Shown one piece after another: positions 31,834 to 40,511 of a DNA stretch of 64,000 bases. The notes under the pieces are model-generated. The model was not told where the DNA came from. It saw only the letters and a list, made by a program, of their open reading frames with translations, and searched no databases. Made by a program: the position numbers and the translations under genes. Source of the DNA: an uncultured Atopobium sp. GTDB lineage: Bacteria; Actinomycetota; Coriobacteriia; Coriobacteriales; Atopobiaceae. The stretch spans positions 1 through 64,000 of the forward strand of contig CALKTD010000023.1 of the NCBI GenBank assembly GCA_937997345.1. The letters run 5' to 3'. Positions within the stretch are counted from its first letter, which is position 1. Each line of letters starts with the position of its first letter.

Positions 31834-32460
31834 ATGAACATTGTTCTTCTCGGCGCACCTGGCGCTGGTAAGGGTACACAGGCTCAGAAGCTCGTTGCAG
31901 AGTATGGACTTGCTCACATCTCAACCGGTGACCTTCTTCGTGCTGCTGTTAAAGCTCAGTCTGAGCTTGGCATTAAGGCTAAAGAGTATATGGATGCTGG
32001 TCAACTTGTTCCAGATCAGCTTGTAATTGACTTGGTAAAAGAGCGCCTTTCCGCAGACGATGCAAAGGTTGGTTTTATTCTTGATGGCTTCCCACGCAAC
32101 ACTGCTCAGGCAGTAACCCTTGATTCTGAGCTTCAGAATATGGGACTCAAGCTTGATGCAGCTCTGCTTGTTGCTGTTGAGCCAGAGGTTATTGTTGAGC
32201 GTCTTTCTTCTCGCCGTACGTGCAAAGAGTGTGGTTATACTGCACCTGCTGGTACAGAGACTTGCCCAAATTGCTCTGGTGAGATGTATCAGCGTGATGA
32301 CGATAAGCCAGAGACAATTCGTAAGCGTCTTGATGTATACGAGAACCAGACTTCTCCTTTGATCGAGTACTACAAGGGTCATGGAATTCTGAAGGAGGTC
32401 AACGGAGATCGTCCTGTTGACGAGGTATTCGCCGACGTAAAGACACTCCTCGCACTATGA
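31834..32460 (+). CDS. adk: Adenylate kinase, zinc-lid form
   Basis: A 208-residue enzyme converting ATP + AMP to 2 ADP. ATG 31834 follows AAAGGAAGG; the frame is open back to 31816 without reason to use it. The P-loop GAPGAGKGT (7-15), DGFPRN and the LID with four cysteines (C130, C133, C144, C147) show the Gram-positive structural zinc type. It overlaps map by four bases (ATGA). Confidence 0.97.
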   Translation: MNIVLLGAPGAGKGTQAQKLVAEYGLAHISTGDLLRAAVKAQSELGIKAKEYMDAGQLVPDQLVIDLVKERLSADDAKVGFILDGFPRNTAQAVTLDSELQNMGLKLDAALLVAVEPEVIVERLSSRRTCKECGYTAPAGTETCPNCSGEMYQRDDDKPETIRKRLDVYENQTSPLIEYYKGHGILKEVNGDRPVDEVFADVKTLLAL

Positions 32461-33245
32461 TTACGATAAAAACACCTGAACAAATCGAGGCAATGAAGGT
32501 GTCGGGTGCCCTTTCTAAGGCAGCTCTTCGTCGTGCTGGATCTATGATTAGACCTGGTGTTTCAACGCTCGAGATTGACCGCGCTGTTGAAGCTTTTATT
32601 AGACTTCACGGCGGAACCCCTACCTTTAAGGGCTACGGTGGATTCCCTGGATCTGTTTGCTCTTCTATTAACGAGCAGATTGTTCACGGTATTCCATCAG
32701 CTAACGTCATTTTGCAAGATGGCGATATTCTGACCATTGACACGGGTGCTACCGTTAACGGTTGGGCAGGAGATAACGCTTGGACGTTCTACTGCGGAAC
32801 AGTTGACGAGAAAACCCAGGCACTTTGTGAGGTAACTCGCGATTGTCTTAAGGCAGGTATTGCTGCTGCCGTTCCTGGTGCTCGCCTTGGCGATGTAGGA
32901 CATGCAGTTCAGAAGCTTGCTGAAGATAACGGCTATGGTGTCATTCGCGATTTTGTTGGCCATGGTATTGGCCGCAATCTCCACGAGGACCCAGAGGTTA
33001 GAAACTATGGTCGCGCAGGTAACGGCATTGTTCTTCGTGAGGGAATGGTAATTGCAATTGAGCCTATGATTGCTATGGGTACCTACGATTGCACCGTTCT
33101 CGAAAATGGTTGGACTGTTGTTACAGACGATGGCCTGCCATCAGCACATTATGAGAACACGGTTGCTATTACTGCCGATGGTCCCGTTATCGTTTCAGAA
33201 GATGAAGTTGGTCCATGGTGCGAGATGCAAGGCGGTCTTGAGTAA
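32457..33245 (+). CDS. map: Methionine aminopeptidase, type I
   Basis: A 262-residue enzyme that removes N-terminal methionine. The metal-binding set is visible: D in TIDTGATVNGWAGDNAWTF (two Asp), H in GHGIGRNLHEDPEV, E in AIEPMIAM and a late Glu in ENTVAITADGPVIVSEDE. Active-site H is in FKGYGGFPGSVCSSINEQIVHG. It is coupled to adk by a four-base overlap. Confidence 0.97.
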   Translation: MITIKTPEQIEAMKVSGALSKAALRRAGSMIRPGVSTLEIDRAVEAFIRLHGGTPTFKGYGGFPGSVCSSINEQIVHGIPSANVILQDGDILTIDTGATVNGWAGDNAWTFYCGTVDEKTQALCEVTRDCLKAGIAAAVPGARLGDVGHAVQKLAEDNGYGVIRDFVGHGIGRNLHEDPEVRNYGRAGNGIVLREGMVIAIEPMIAMGTYDCTVLENGWTVVTDDGLPSAHYENTVAITADGPVIVSEDEVGPWCEMQGGLE

Positions 33246-33294
33246 CACATACATTGTTCTTCTCGCTATCTAATTGTGTTGAAAAAATAAATGA

Positions 33295-33323
33295 TAGACG
33301 AGTGGCACATTTTTATGTATTAT
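33295..33323 (+). promoter_or_regulatory. Possible promoter for infA
   Basis: TAGACG (33295-33300), 17 bases, TATTAT (33318-33323), in the gap between map and infA. Confidence 0.4.
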
Positions 33324-33358
33324 TGATAACCGCTGTCGATGTGTCGAGAGGATGAAAG

Positions 33359-33577
33359 TTGGCTAAACAAGACGCGATTGAGCTTGAAGGCAAGGTACTA
33401 GAACCCCTGCCAAATGCTATGTTTAACGTTGAGTTAGAGAACGGCAAGACCATCCTTTGTACCATCTCAGGTAAGATTCGAATGAACTACATTCGAATTC
33501 TCCCTGGTGACAAGGTTGTAGTAGAGATTTCTCCTTACGATCTTACCAGGGGTCGCATTACCTACCGTTATAAGTAA
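33359..33577 (+). CDS. infA: Translation initiation factor IF-1
   Basis: A 72-residue OB-fold factor that blocks the A site during initiation. TTG 33359 (LAKQDAIELEGKVLEPLPN) follows GAGAGG at 33346-33351. The conserved MFNVELENGKTILCTISGKIRMNYIRILPGDKV and DLTRGRITYRYK are present. The rare TTG start is consistent with the length and with TTG use in rpsL and rpsM here. Confidence 0.97.
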   Translation: MAKQDAIELEGKVLEPLPNAMFNVELENGKTILCTISGKIRMNYIRILPGDKVVVEISPYDLTRGRITYRYK

Positions 33578-33723
33578 GTAATGCAAAAGCCTTGTGCCAT
33601 GCATGAGGCTATCTGTGTCTTTGCGCACGTAGCAAGGGCATATGTACGCAAGTACAGTCGGTATTTCACGCCAGCGGCTGGGCGAGTATATAGTTCGTAT
33701 CAGCAGAACCGAAAGGAAGACAC

Positions 33724-33837
33724 ATGAAGGTACGTCCTTCGGTAAAGAAGATGTGCGACAAGTGCAAAGTCATCCGTCGCCACGGTAAGGTTTACGTGAT
33801 TTGCGAGAACCCGCGCCATAAGCAGCGTCAGGGCTAA
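33724..33837 (+). CDS. rpmJ: 50S ribosomal protein L36
   Basis: A 37-residue zinc-binding L36 (MKVRPSVKKMCDKCKV...). Ligands C11, C14, C27 and H32 form the zinc ribbon, so this is the zinc-containing form. GAAAGGAAG precedes the ATG. It lies in the conserved infA-rpmJ-rpsM order. Confidence 0.96.
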   Translation: MKVRPSVKKMCDKCKVIRRHGKVYVICENPRHKQRQG

Positions 33838-33852
33838 GGAAGGAGCACCAAG

Positions 33853-34221
33853 TTGGCCCGTATTAACGGCGTCGACCTGCCACGCGATAAGCGTGTTGAG
33901 GTCGGACTCACCTATCTTTACGGCATTGGTCAGACTCGTGCAACTAAGATTTGCAACGAGACTGGTATCGATGTAAATACTCGCGTCAAGGACCTCACGG
34001 AGGAAGAAGTCACTAAGATTCGTGACTTTATTGACGCTAATTACACCACTGAGGGCGATCTTCGCCGCGAGGTGCGTCAGAATGTTGCCCGCCTGATGGA
34101 GATTGGCTGCTACCGCGGCCTCCGTCACCGCAAGGGCCTCCCTGTCCACGGTCAGCGTACCCACACTAACGCTCGTACTCGTAAGGGTAAGAAGCGTCAG
34201 GTGGGCGGCAAGAAGAAGTAG
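33853..34221 (+). CDS. rpsM: 30S ribosomal protein S13
   Basis: A 122-residue head protein making intersubunit bridges and contacting P-site tRNA. TTG 33853 (LARINGVDLPRDKRVEVGL) follows AAGGAAGGAG. It contains YGIGQTRATKICNETGI and the C-terminal CYRGLRHRKGLPVHGQRTHTNARTRKGKKR. The length matches the family, supporting the TTG. Confidence 0.97.
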   Translation: MARINGVDLPRDKRVEVGLTYLYGIGQTRATKICNETGIDVNTRVKDLTEEEVTKIRDFIDANYTTEGDLRREVRQNVARLMEIGCYRGLRHRKGLPVHGQRTHTNARTRKGKKRQVGGKKK

Positions 34222-34235
34222 GCGAGGAGTAGCTA

Positions 34236-34637
34236 ATGGCACAGAAAAAGAACGCTCGCACTACACGCGTCCGCCGCTCCGAGCGTAAAAACATTGCAGT
34301 GGGCCAGGCCCACATCAAGAGCACATTCAATAACACGATTGTCTCTATTTCCGATCCCCAGGGTAATGTAATTTCCTGGCAGTCCGGTGGTACCGTCGGC
34401 TTCAAGGGTTCTCGTAAGTCCACTCCTTTTGCTGCACAGCTTGCAGCAGAGGCAGCAGCAAAGGCAGCAATGGAGCACGGTCTCCACAAGGTAGCTGTTT
34501 TTGTTAAGGGCCCAGGCTCTGGTCGCGAGACCGCAATCCGTTCCCTCCAGGCAGCAGGCCTTGAGGTTTCGGGTATTCAGGATAAGACACCTATTGCACA
34601 CAACGGCTGCCGTCCTAAAAAGCGCCGTCGCAACTAG
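34236..34637 (+). CDS. rpsK: 30S ribosomal protein S11
   Basis: A 133-residue platform protein near the E site and Shine-Dalgarno helix. It has GQAHIKSTFNNTIVSISDPQGNVISW and the TPIAHNGCRPKKRRRN end. GGCGAGGAGTAGCT lies before the ATG. Confidence 0.98.
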   Translation: MAQKKNARTTRVRRSERKNIAVGQAHIKSTFNNTIVSISDPQGNVISWQSGGTVGFKGSRKSTPFAAQLAAEAAAKAAMEHGLHKVAVFVKGPGSGRETAIRSLQAAGLEVSGIQDKTPIAHNGCRPKKRRRN

Positions 34638-34654
34638 CACGAAAGGACAAGCAA

Positions 34655-35248
34655 ATGGCAATTGATAGGACCCCGGTCCTTAAAAGATGTCGTCAGCTTG
34701 GCATCGATCCCGTTGTGATGGGGATCAATAAGACTTCTAACCGTGAGCCACGTCGTCGTCGTCGCCAGGAGAGCGAGTACGGCATGCAGCTCCGTGAGAA
34801 GCAGAAGGCTAAGTTCATTTACGGCGTCCTTGAGAACCAGTTCCACGGCTACTATGAGATGGCTAAGAAGAATCCAGGCATTACTGGTGACAACCTGATG
34901 AGCATCCTTGAGACTCGTCTTGACAACGTCATCTTCCGCCTTGGCTTTGCTCGTACACGTAAAGAGGCTCGTCAGACTGTCCGTCACGGTCACATCACCG
35001 TTAACGGTCAGCGCGTAGACATTCCTTCTTATCGCGTAAAGAGCGGCGATGTTATCGCTGTTGCTTCCAATGCAAAGGATCTTCTTCCAATCAAGGAAGC
35101 TCTCATTTCCTCCGAGCACATGGCAGTTCCTGCATGGCTTGAGGTTGACATTGAGAAGCTGCAGGGCACTGTTCTTCAGCTTCCAACCCGCGATCAGATC
35201 GACCTTGAGATTGACGCACAGCTGATCGTCGAGCTCTACTCCAAGTAA
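34655..35248 (+). CDS. rpsD: 30S ribosomal protein S4
   Basis: A 197-residue 16S assembly initiator and, in E. coli, repressor of the alpha operon. S4 core: ESEYGMQLREKQKAKFIYGVLENQFHGYYEMA and the RNA-binding domain RLGFARTRKEARQTVRHGHITVNGQRVDIPSY. The N-terminus (MAIDRTPVLKRCRQLGIDPVVMGINK) lacks the zinc cysteines of some S4 proteins. rpoA follows after 24 bases. Confidence 0.97.
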   Translation: MAIDRTPVLKRCRQLGIDPVVMGINKTSNREPRRRRRQESEYGMQLREKQKAKFIYGVLENQFHGYYEMAKKNPGITGDNLMSILETRLDNVIFRLGFARTRKEARQTVRHGHITVNGQRVDIPSYRVKSGDVIAVASNAKDLLPIKEALISSEHMAVPAWLEVDIEKLQGTVLQLPTRDQIDLEIDAQLIVELYSK

Positions 35249-35272
35249 GCCCGACCCGTTTTGGAGGTAGCA

Positions 35273-36214
35273 ATGTCCGAATTTATCCGACCAAACGTGT
35301 CGGTAGATGAAATCGGCGCAAACGTCGCTCGTGTGAGCGTAGAGCCGCTTGAGCGTGGCTATGGTGACACGCTTGGCAACTCCCTCCGCCGCGTCCTGCT
35401 TTCCTCTCTTGAGGGAGCTGCGGTTGAGGCCATCCAGATTGATGGCGTTCAGCATGAGTTCACTACGGTTGAAGGCGTCTATGAGGACGTTACTGACATC
35501 GTTCTGAACGTTAAGGGCCTAGTTTTCCGCAACATCAACAACTCTGATGAGGCTGAGGCTTCCATTTCTGTTGATGGTCCTTGCAAAGTTACTGGTGCTG
35601 ATCTTGATGTTCCTATGGGCTACGAGCTGGTTAACCCAGCTCAGCACATTTGCACCCTTGCTGAGGGAGCTCATCTTTCCATGAGACTTCGCCTTGGTAA
35701 CGGTCGCGGTTATGTTTCTGGTGAGGATAACGAGCGTGAGAGCGATCCAATTGGATTCATTCACGTTGATTCGATCTTCTCGCCAGTTCGTCGCTGCGCT
35801 AAGGCTGTTGAGCCTTGCCGTGTTGGCCGTCACACCGACTATGATCGTCTGGTGCTTGAGGTTGAGACCAATGGTGCAATCAGCCCTCGCGAGGCTGTCG
35901 TTGAGGCTGCAAACATCATTAATCAGCACATGAGCGCATTCATGGGACTTACTGATTTTGATGAGACTCAGGAAGAGGCTTCGATTTTTGCTAAGGCAGA
36001 CGTCGAGGACGATTCCGAGCTTGAGAAGCAGGTTGAGGATCTGGACCTTTCCGTCCGTTCTTACAACTGCCTCAAGCGTGCAGGAATTCACTCTGTCCGT
36101 CAGCTCGTTGATTTCTCTGAGAACGATCTTCTCAACATCAGAAACTTTGGTGTTAAGTCTATTGAAGAAGTCAAGGAAAAGCTCGAGAGCATGGGCCTGT
36201 CCCTTAAGGCTTAG
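35273..36214 (+). CDS. rpoA: DNA-directed RNA polymerase subunit alpha
   Basis: A 313-residue alpha subunit. The N-terminal dimerisation/assembly domain has ERGYGDTLGNSLRRVLLSSLEGAAVE. The C-terminal domain (about 245-313) binds UP elements and activators; R262, N265, G293 and K295 match the DNA-contacting residues of E. coli alpha. ATG 35273 follows TTGGAGG; an in-frame TTG at 35261 overlaps that site. This domain is the one echoed in the RpoC extension. Confidence 0.98.
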   Translation: MSEFIRPNVSVDEIGANVARVSVEPLERGYGDTLGNSLRRVLLSSLEGAAVEAIQIDGVQHEFTTVEGVYEDVTDIVLNVKGLVFRNINNSDEAEASISVDGPCKVTGADLDVPMGYELVNPAQHICTLAEGAHLSMRLRLGNGRGYVSGEDNERESDPIGFIHVDSIFSPVRRCAKAVEPCRVGRHTDYDRLVLEVETNGAISPREAVVEAANIINQHMSAFMGLTDFDETQEEASIFAKADVEDDSELEKQVEDLDLSVRSYNCLKRAGIHSVRQLVDFSENDLLNIRNFGVKSIEEVKEKLESMGLSLKA

Positions 36215-36247
36215 TCGCGCCTTGTCACGCATAGGAGAATGTAAATT

Positions 36248-36733
36248 ATGAGGCACAATAAGAAGAGGGGCATGAAGCTTGGTACTGATGCTAGCCACAC
36301 CAAGGCCATCAAGAAGAGCCTGATCCAAGCCCTTTTCACTAATGATCGTATTAAGACTCTTGACGTCCGCGCTAAGGCAGTTCGCGGCGAGGTCGACAAG
36401 GTCATCACTTGGGCAAAGCGCGGCGACCTTCACGCTCGTCGTCTTGCTATGGCCAAGGTTGGTAACGCAGAGCTTGTCCGTGAGGTATTTGACAAGGCTG
36501 CTCAGGGTATGTGGGCTGACCGCAACGGCGGCTACACCCGCATCATGAAGCTTGGTCCTCGTAAGGGCGATGCTTCTGAGGTTGTTATCCTTGAGCTTGT
36601 TACCGAACCAGTTCAGCCAAAGGCTTCTAACAAGAAGGCTAAGGCTACTAAGGTTGCTCCTGCTCCTGTAAAGGAAGAGGAGACCGAGGCTCCAGCAGAG
36701 GAGACCGAGCAGACCGAAGAGGCTGCAGAGTAA
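36248..36733 (+). CDS. rplQ: 50S ribosomal protein L17 with acidic tail
   Basis: A 161-residue L17. The first 118 residues are the standard fold (GTDASHTKAIKKSLIQALF, RNGGYTRIMKLGPRKGDASEVVILELV). About 40 further residues are Lys/Ala then Glu-rich (ending EETEQTEEAAE), as in other actinobacterial L17 proteins. It closes the alpha operon before a strong terminator. Confidence 0.97.
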   Translation: MRHNKKRGMKLGTDASHTKAIKKSLIQALFTNDRIKTLDVRAKAVRGEVDKVITWAKRGDLHARRLAMAKVGNAELVREVFDKAAQGMWADRNGGYTRIMKLGPRKGDASEVVILELVTEPVQPKASNKKAKATKVAPAPVKEEETEAPAEETEQTEEAAE

Positions 36734-36752
36734 CTTCTGTCAAAGTGAATCT

Positions 36753-36787
36753 AAAGAGGTCCTGGCTTTTTGCTGGGACCTCTTTTT
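36753..36787 (+). terminator. Terminator after rplQ
   Basis: AAAGAGGTCC (36753-36762) pairs with GGACCTCTTT (36776-36785), then T-run to 36787. Confidence 0.92.
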
Positions 36788-36806
36788 CAAATGAAGGAGG
36801 GTTGTC

Positions 36807-38519
36807 ATGATTGAGTTCAAAAACGTATCTTTTGCGTATGGTACGTTAGCTGCTGCGCAATCTATGACTGACTCTGCTTCTGAAGATGCCATAGGAGTCA
36901 CTGAGAGCCAATCTCTACACGCAATGTCACTAACCCTTGATAACGCTTCATTTATTCTAAAGCCGGGCTCTAGAACGGTTGTGCTTGGCCATAACGGTTC
37001 AGGTAAATCCACACTTGCAAATCTATGTAATGCATCACTTTTTCCTCTGTCTGGAGAGGTTTTAGTAGACGGCAGTTCAACTGTTGAAGTACCGTCTACT
37101 CAGATTTCTTCTGTTGTGGGAATGGTCCGTCAAGATCCAACTGCGCAGCTTGTTTGTGCAACTGTATTTGATGAGGTTGCCTTTGGTCCTGCTAATCTTG
37201 GTTTGCCAAAAGACGAGATAATTTCTCGCGTTACTCAAACACTGGAGCTTTGTGGCATTGCTGATTTGATTGATACACCTACGCACACGCTTTCCGGAGG
37301 TCAACAGCAGCTTGTTTCTATTGCAGCAGCGCTTTCAGTGCGTCCACGTTATCTGGTGCTTGATGAGGCGTTTGCTCAGCTTGATACTCGATTTAGAAAT
37401 CACCTTTCTAAGCTGGTAAATACCCTTGTCACAAACGGAATGGGTGTGCTTGAGATTTCTCATTCATTTGAGTCTCTTCCCAGGGCTGACCAGGTACTTG
37501 TTTTGGAGAAAGGCCAGCTAGTTTGGGCGGGAACTCCCACAGAGTTTCTCTTGGATGCAAATGCAATTGCAAACGCTGGTTTTGATGATGCACTCACAGC
37601 AACAGCACATGTAGCTGCACAGGCTGGCTATGACTTTAGCGTTCCACTCAATGCTTCAGCGCTTGTAGGGTTTCTTGTTCAGAACAACCTTGCGTTTGAT
37701 GCCTTGGATACCCTTGTGTATCAGCGCGCCCTTAAGGTGGTGCGAGCAAATAACTACGACGGAATCCAGGCGCTTGGAGAGGAGCACGAGCTGGCAGTTT
37801 GTGGCGTGTCTCATGCGTTTGACAAGCCAGTCCTGCATGACGTAACTATTTCCTCTACGGGAGAGCTTGTTGTTATGGTAGGCGCTTCTGGTTCTGGAAA
37901 AACAACTTTCGCCCGCATAGCCGCTGGCCTCATAGAGGCTGATACTGGGCATGCAACAATCGATGCGCGACTGGTGTGCCCTGGAGATGTCGGCATGTGT
38001 TTTCAGCGCCCCCAGGATCAACTCTTTGCCCAAAGTGTTGCTGAAGATATCGCATTTGGTCCAACTAACAAGGGTTTCTCGCCAGATGATGTTGAGGCGC
38101 TTGTCGCGTATGCGGCAGCACGTGTGGGTCTTGACCAGCAGGTCATTGATGTGTCTCCGCTGACGCTTTCTGGTGGCCAGGCTCGTCGCGCGGCGCTTGC
38201 TGGAACACTGGCTTACGCAACGTATGCGGTGGTGTTTGATGAGGCAACGTCTGGACTTGATGGCGAGGCGCGCTCGCAGGTGCTGCATCTTGCTCGTGAG
38301 CTGGCAAACGAGGGCAAAGCGGTTCTTGCAATTACCCACGATGTAAGCGAATGGCTTCCCTTTGCTGACAGAGTAGTGTTTCTCGAGAAGGGCCGTGTTG
38401 TTGCAGATGTCAACGTACAAGAAGCGCAGACAAATCCGGAGGTCTACGAAGCTGCACAGCTTGACTGCCCACTGTTTGTAAGCGTATTGCATGAGCTTTT
38501 GGAGGCCTGCTATGTCTAA
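36807..38519 (+). CDS. ECF transporter, fused two-domain ATPase (EcfA1-EcfA2 type)
   Basis: A 570-residue protein with two ABC ATPase domains in one chain. Domain 1: Walker A GHNGSGKST (61-69), signature LSGGQQQ, Walker B YLVLDEAF. Domain 2: Walker A GASGSGKTT, signature LSGGQARR, Walker B VVFDEATSGLD. In energy-coupling-factor vitamin and metal importers two separate ATPases normally pair with EcfT; the position rplQ-EcfA-EcfA'-EcfT-truA is conserved in Firmicutes, and here the two are fused. Residues about 13-38 insert a linker into domain 1. The substrate-binding S component is not nearby, so substrates are probably several and encoded elsewhere. Confidence 0.9.
   Translation: MIEFKNVSFAYGTLAAAQSMTDSASEDAIGVTESQSLHAMSLTLDNASFILKPGSRTVVLGHNGSGKSTLANLCNASLFPLSGEVLVDGSSTVEVPSTQISSVVGMVRQDPTAQLVCATVFDEVAFGPANLGLPKDEIISRVTQTLELCGIADLIDTPTHTLSGGQQQLVSIAAALSVRPRYLVLDEAFAQLDTRFRNHLSKLVNTLVTNGMGVLEISHSFESLPRADQVLVLEKGQLVWAGTPTEFLLDANAIANAGFDDALTATAHVAAQAGYDFSVPLNASALVGFLVQNNLAFDALDTLVYQRALKVVRANNYDGIQALGEEHELAVCGVSHAFDKPVLHDVTISSTGELVVMVGASGSGKTTFARIAAGLIEADTGHATIDARLVCPGDVGMCFQRPQDQLFAQSVAEDIAFGPTNKGFSPDDVEALVAYAAARVGLDQQVIDVSPLTLSGGQARRAALAGTLAYATYAVVFDEATSGLDGEARSQVLHLARELANEGKAVLAITHDVSEWLPFADRVVFLEKGRVVADVNVQEAQTNPEVYEAAQLDCPLFVSVLHELLEACYV
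38072..38084 (+). repeat. Exact GGGTTTCTCGCCA motif inside the ECF ATPase gene
   Basis: Read there as Gly-Phe-Ser-Pro codons, using the otherwise rarely seen TCG serine codon. Confidence 0.7.
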
Positions 38520-39288
38520 GTGCCCCTGTGCTCTGCTTAAACGGTTTTCGCTTGCTTCACTGACAGCGCAGACAAAAATCGTTGCCACTTTTGTGGGTAT
38601 TGTTGCTCTTTTCTCAGTACAACAGCCACTTGCCTTTGCGGTATTCTCCTTGATTTGCGTGAGCCTTCTGTGGAGTGCTCGTGTAAGCTTGTCAGAGTTT
38701 TTGCGTGTGGCAAAGCCTGCAGCTTTCATTCTGCTTATATCATTTGTTGCCAATACGCTAGTGTTTATTGGACATCCCGATATCATTTTCTCTGGGTCAG
38801 TTGGTCTTTCTATGGCAGGTTTTTACAGAAGCACCGTAGCTATTGCCCGTGTGCTGCTTGCTCTGGCGCTGGTTTTATCAGTAGCAACAACAACTACACC
38901 TACGCAGCTTGCTGATGGCTTTTCTGTACTGTTGCTGCCTCTGTGCCTTATTCGTATTGACGTTGATGGTTTAAGCATTGTGCTTTCAATTGCACTGAGG
39001 GCAATTCCGCTTATCCTAGAAGAACTCGACAGAATAAGGGCCGCTCAGAGGGCACGTGGACTCAATTTTGAATCGGGCAGTATTGTTGAGCGAATTAAAA
39101 AGTGGTTTACGCTTCTGGTGCCGCTGACCGTCTCGCTCTTTCAGCGCGCAGATCAGATGGCGCAAACAATGACAGATCGCTGTCTTGGCGCAGCAAAACG
39201 TACGCGTATCTCCGCAAAAATGCAGCTTGTTGATTGGGTAGTGCTGCTGTTGTGGACCGCGCTGTGCATTGGTTTAGCAACGCTGTAG
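38512..39288 (+). CDS. ecfT: ECF transporter transmembrane subunit EcfT
   Basis: A 258-residue membrane protein, the coupling subunit of ECF importers. The start ATG 38512 overlaps the ATPase gene by eight bases and is preceded by TTGGAGG; an in-frame codon at 38491 lies deeper inside that gene. About five hydrophobic segments are seen. The coupling helix AAQRARGLNFESG holds the Ala-Arg-Gly motif that docks on EcfA. The second such motif is weaker (TDRCLGAAKRTR). Confidence 0.9.
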   Translation: MSKCPCALLKRFSLASLTAQTKIVATFVGIVALFSVQQPLAFAVFSLICVSLLWSARVSLSEFLRVAKPAAFILLISFVANTLVFIGHPDIIFSGSVGLSMAGFYRSTVAIARVLLALALVLSVATTTTPTQLADGFSVLLLPLCLIRIDVDGLSIVLSIALRAIPLILEELDRIRAAQRARGLNFESGSIVERIKKWFTLLVPLTVSLFQRADQMAQTMTDRCLGAAKRTRISAKMQLVDWVVLLLWTALCIGLATL

Positions 39289-39301
39289 TGGTCTTGTAGT
39301 A

Positions 39302-39338
39302 CTGTGGCAGCCTTGCATTGCTGTGGCAGCCTTGCATT
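39302..39338. repeat. Tandem 19-base repeat before truA
   Basis: CTGTGGCAGCCTTGCATT occurs at 39302-39319 and 39321-39338, separated by one base. Intergenic; function unknown. Confidence 0.7.
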
Positions 39339-39417
39339 CAGCAGCTACAATGAGTGCGTCAACTTTGAGCCTACGATACAATCACTCTAGTCGGCACAAG
39401 TCATTTCAGGGAGCTTC

Positions 39418-40314
39418 ATGAACTCAGAAACATCACAAAACATTGCATCAAATTGCAGTTTTGATGCATGCGAGGAGTCTTCGGCTGAGCCTTCAGTTCC
39501 TGAGGCTCTCGCTGATACCTCTTCTGAGCCTGAAGCTACGCTTGTCATCCAGTTAGGTTATCGCGGCGCTGCATTCTGCGGCTTTGCCGAGCAGCCCACC
39601 CAGCGCACCGTGGCAGGTGACCTTCGCCGCGCACTCGAGATCGTTTTGCGCAGAAAAGTTGAGCTCACCTGCGCGGGCAGAACCGACGCCGGCGTGCATG
39701 CCCAGGCCCAGTACGTGAGCCTGCCTGTGTATGGCACTGAGCTGGCACTGCCTGGCGAGAAACTCGTCCGCTCGCTTACCGCTCTGACCGACGATGACAT
39801 CTCTATCCGACAACTCTTCCGTGCCCCACAGGGCTTCTCGGCACGCTTTGATGCCCAGGCTCGCTCGTATCGCTATCGCATTTGTGCAGGTAGCGCTCGT
39901 CCTGTGCTGGGCTGGGACCACGTATGGTGGTACAACAGCCACTTGGACGTTGATCTTATGGATAAGGCGGCGCAGGCGCTGGTAGGAGAGCACGATTTCA
40001 AGAGCTTCTGCAAGGCAATTTCTGCCGAGGGCAAGCCAACGCATCGTTTTGTGGAGCGCCTTACCGTTGAAGAAATTGAAGAGGCTAGCGAGAAACTCAT
40101 TGCAGTTGATATTACGGGCAACGCTTTCTTGCATAACATGGTACGCACGATTGTGGGCACGCTAGTTGAGATTGGCCGAGGTCACAGGCCTGTTGAGTGG
40201 ATCGACGAGGTTCTAGCCGCCCAGAATAGAATTGCTGCTGGCAGTTGTGCGCCTGCTCAGGGCCTCACGTTTGTGAGCGTTCGCTATCCAGAGGGCGTTT
40301 TGCAACCCTGGTAG
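39418..40314 (+). CDS. truA: tRNA pseudouridine(38-40) synthase TruA
   Basis: A 298-residue enzyme that makes pseudouridine at positions 38-40 of tRNA anticodon arms. Catalytic Asp D90 lies in AGRTDAGVHAQAQ. The later conserved Tyr/Arg region RFDAQARSYRYRI and the C-terminal NAFLHNMVRTIVGTLVEIGRG are typical. About 40 Ser/Glu/Ala-rich residues precede the usual N-terminus (TLVIQLGYRGAAFCGF). It follows ecfT, as in many Gram-positives. Confidence 0.95.
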   Translation: MNSETSQNIASNCSFDACEESSAEPSVPEALADTSSEPEATLVIQLGYRGAAFCGFAEQPTQRTVAGDLRRALEIVLRRKVELTCAGRTDAGVHAQAQYVSLPVYGTELALPGEKLVRSLTALTDDDISIRQLFRAPQGFSARFDAQARSYRYRICAGSARPVLGWDHVWWYNSHLDVDLMDKAAQALVGEHDFKSFCKAISAEGKPTHRFVERLTVEEIEEASEKLIAVDITGNAFLHNMVRTIVGTLVEIGRGHRPVEWIDEVLAAQNRIAAGSCAPAQGLTFVSVRYPEGVLQPW

Positions 40315-40511
40315 CGCTTTCGGTTCCTTGATTGCGTTACAGTTTCTGTGTGCTAATCCAGCTTCATCGATCTTCTTGCGCCGTTTACGAAGTCTTTTCT
40401 ACCACTTGTATTGTGTGCGGTGGTTTCCCTCGCAAAGTAATAGCATCATAGAAGAGAGCGTCTTTTTAGGAGCTCTTGCAGAACTGATGTACAGTGAGGC
40501 AGGGAGCCAGT

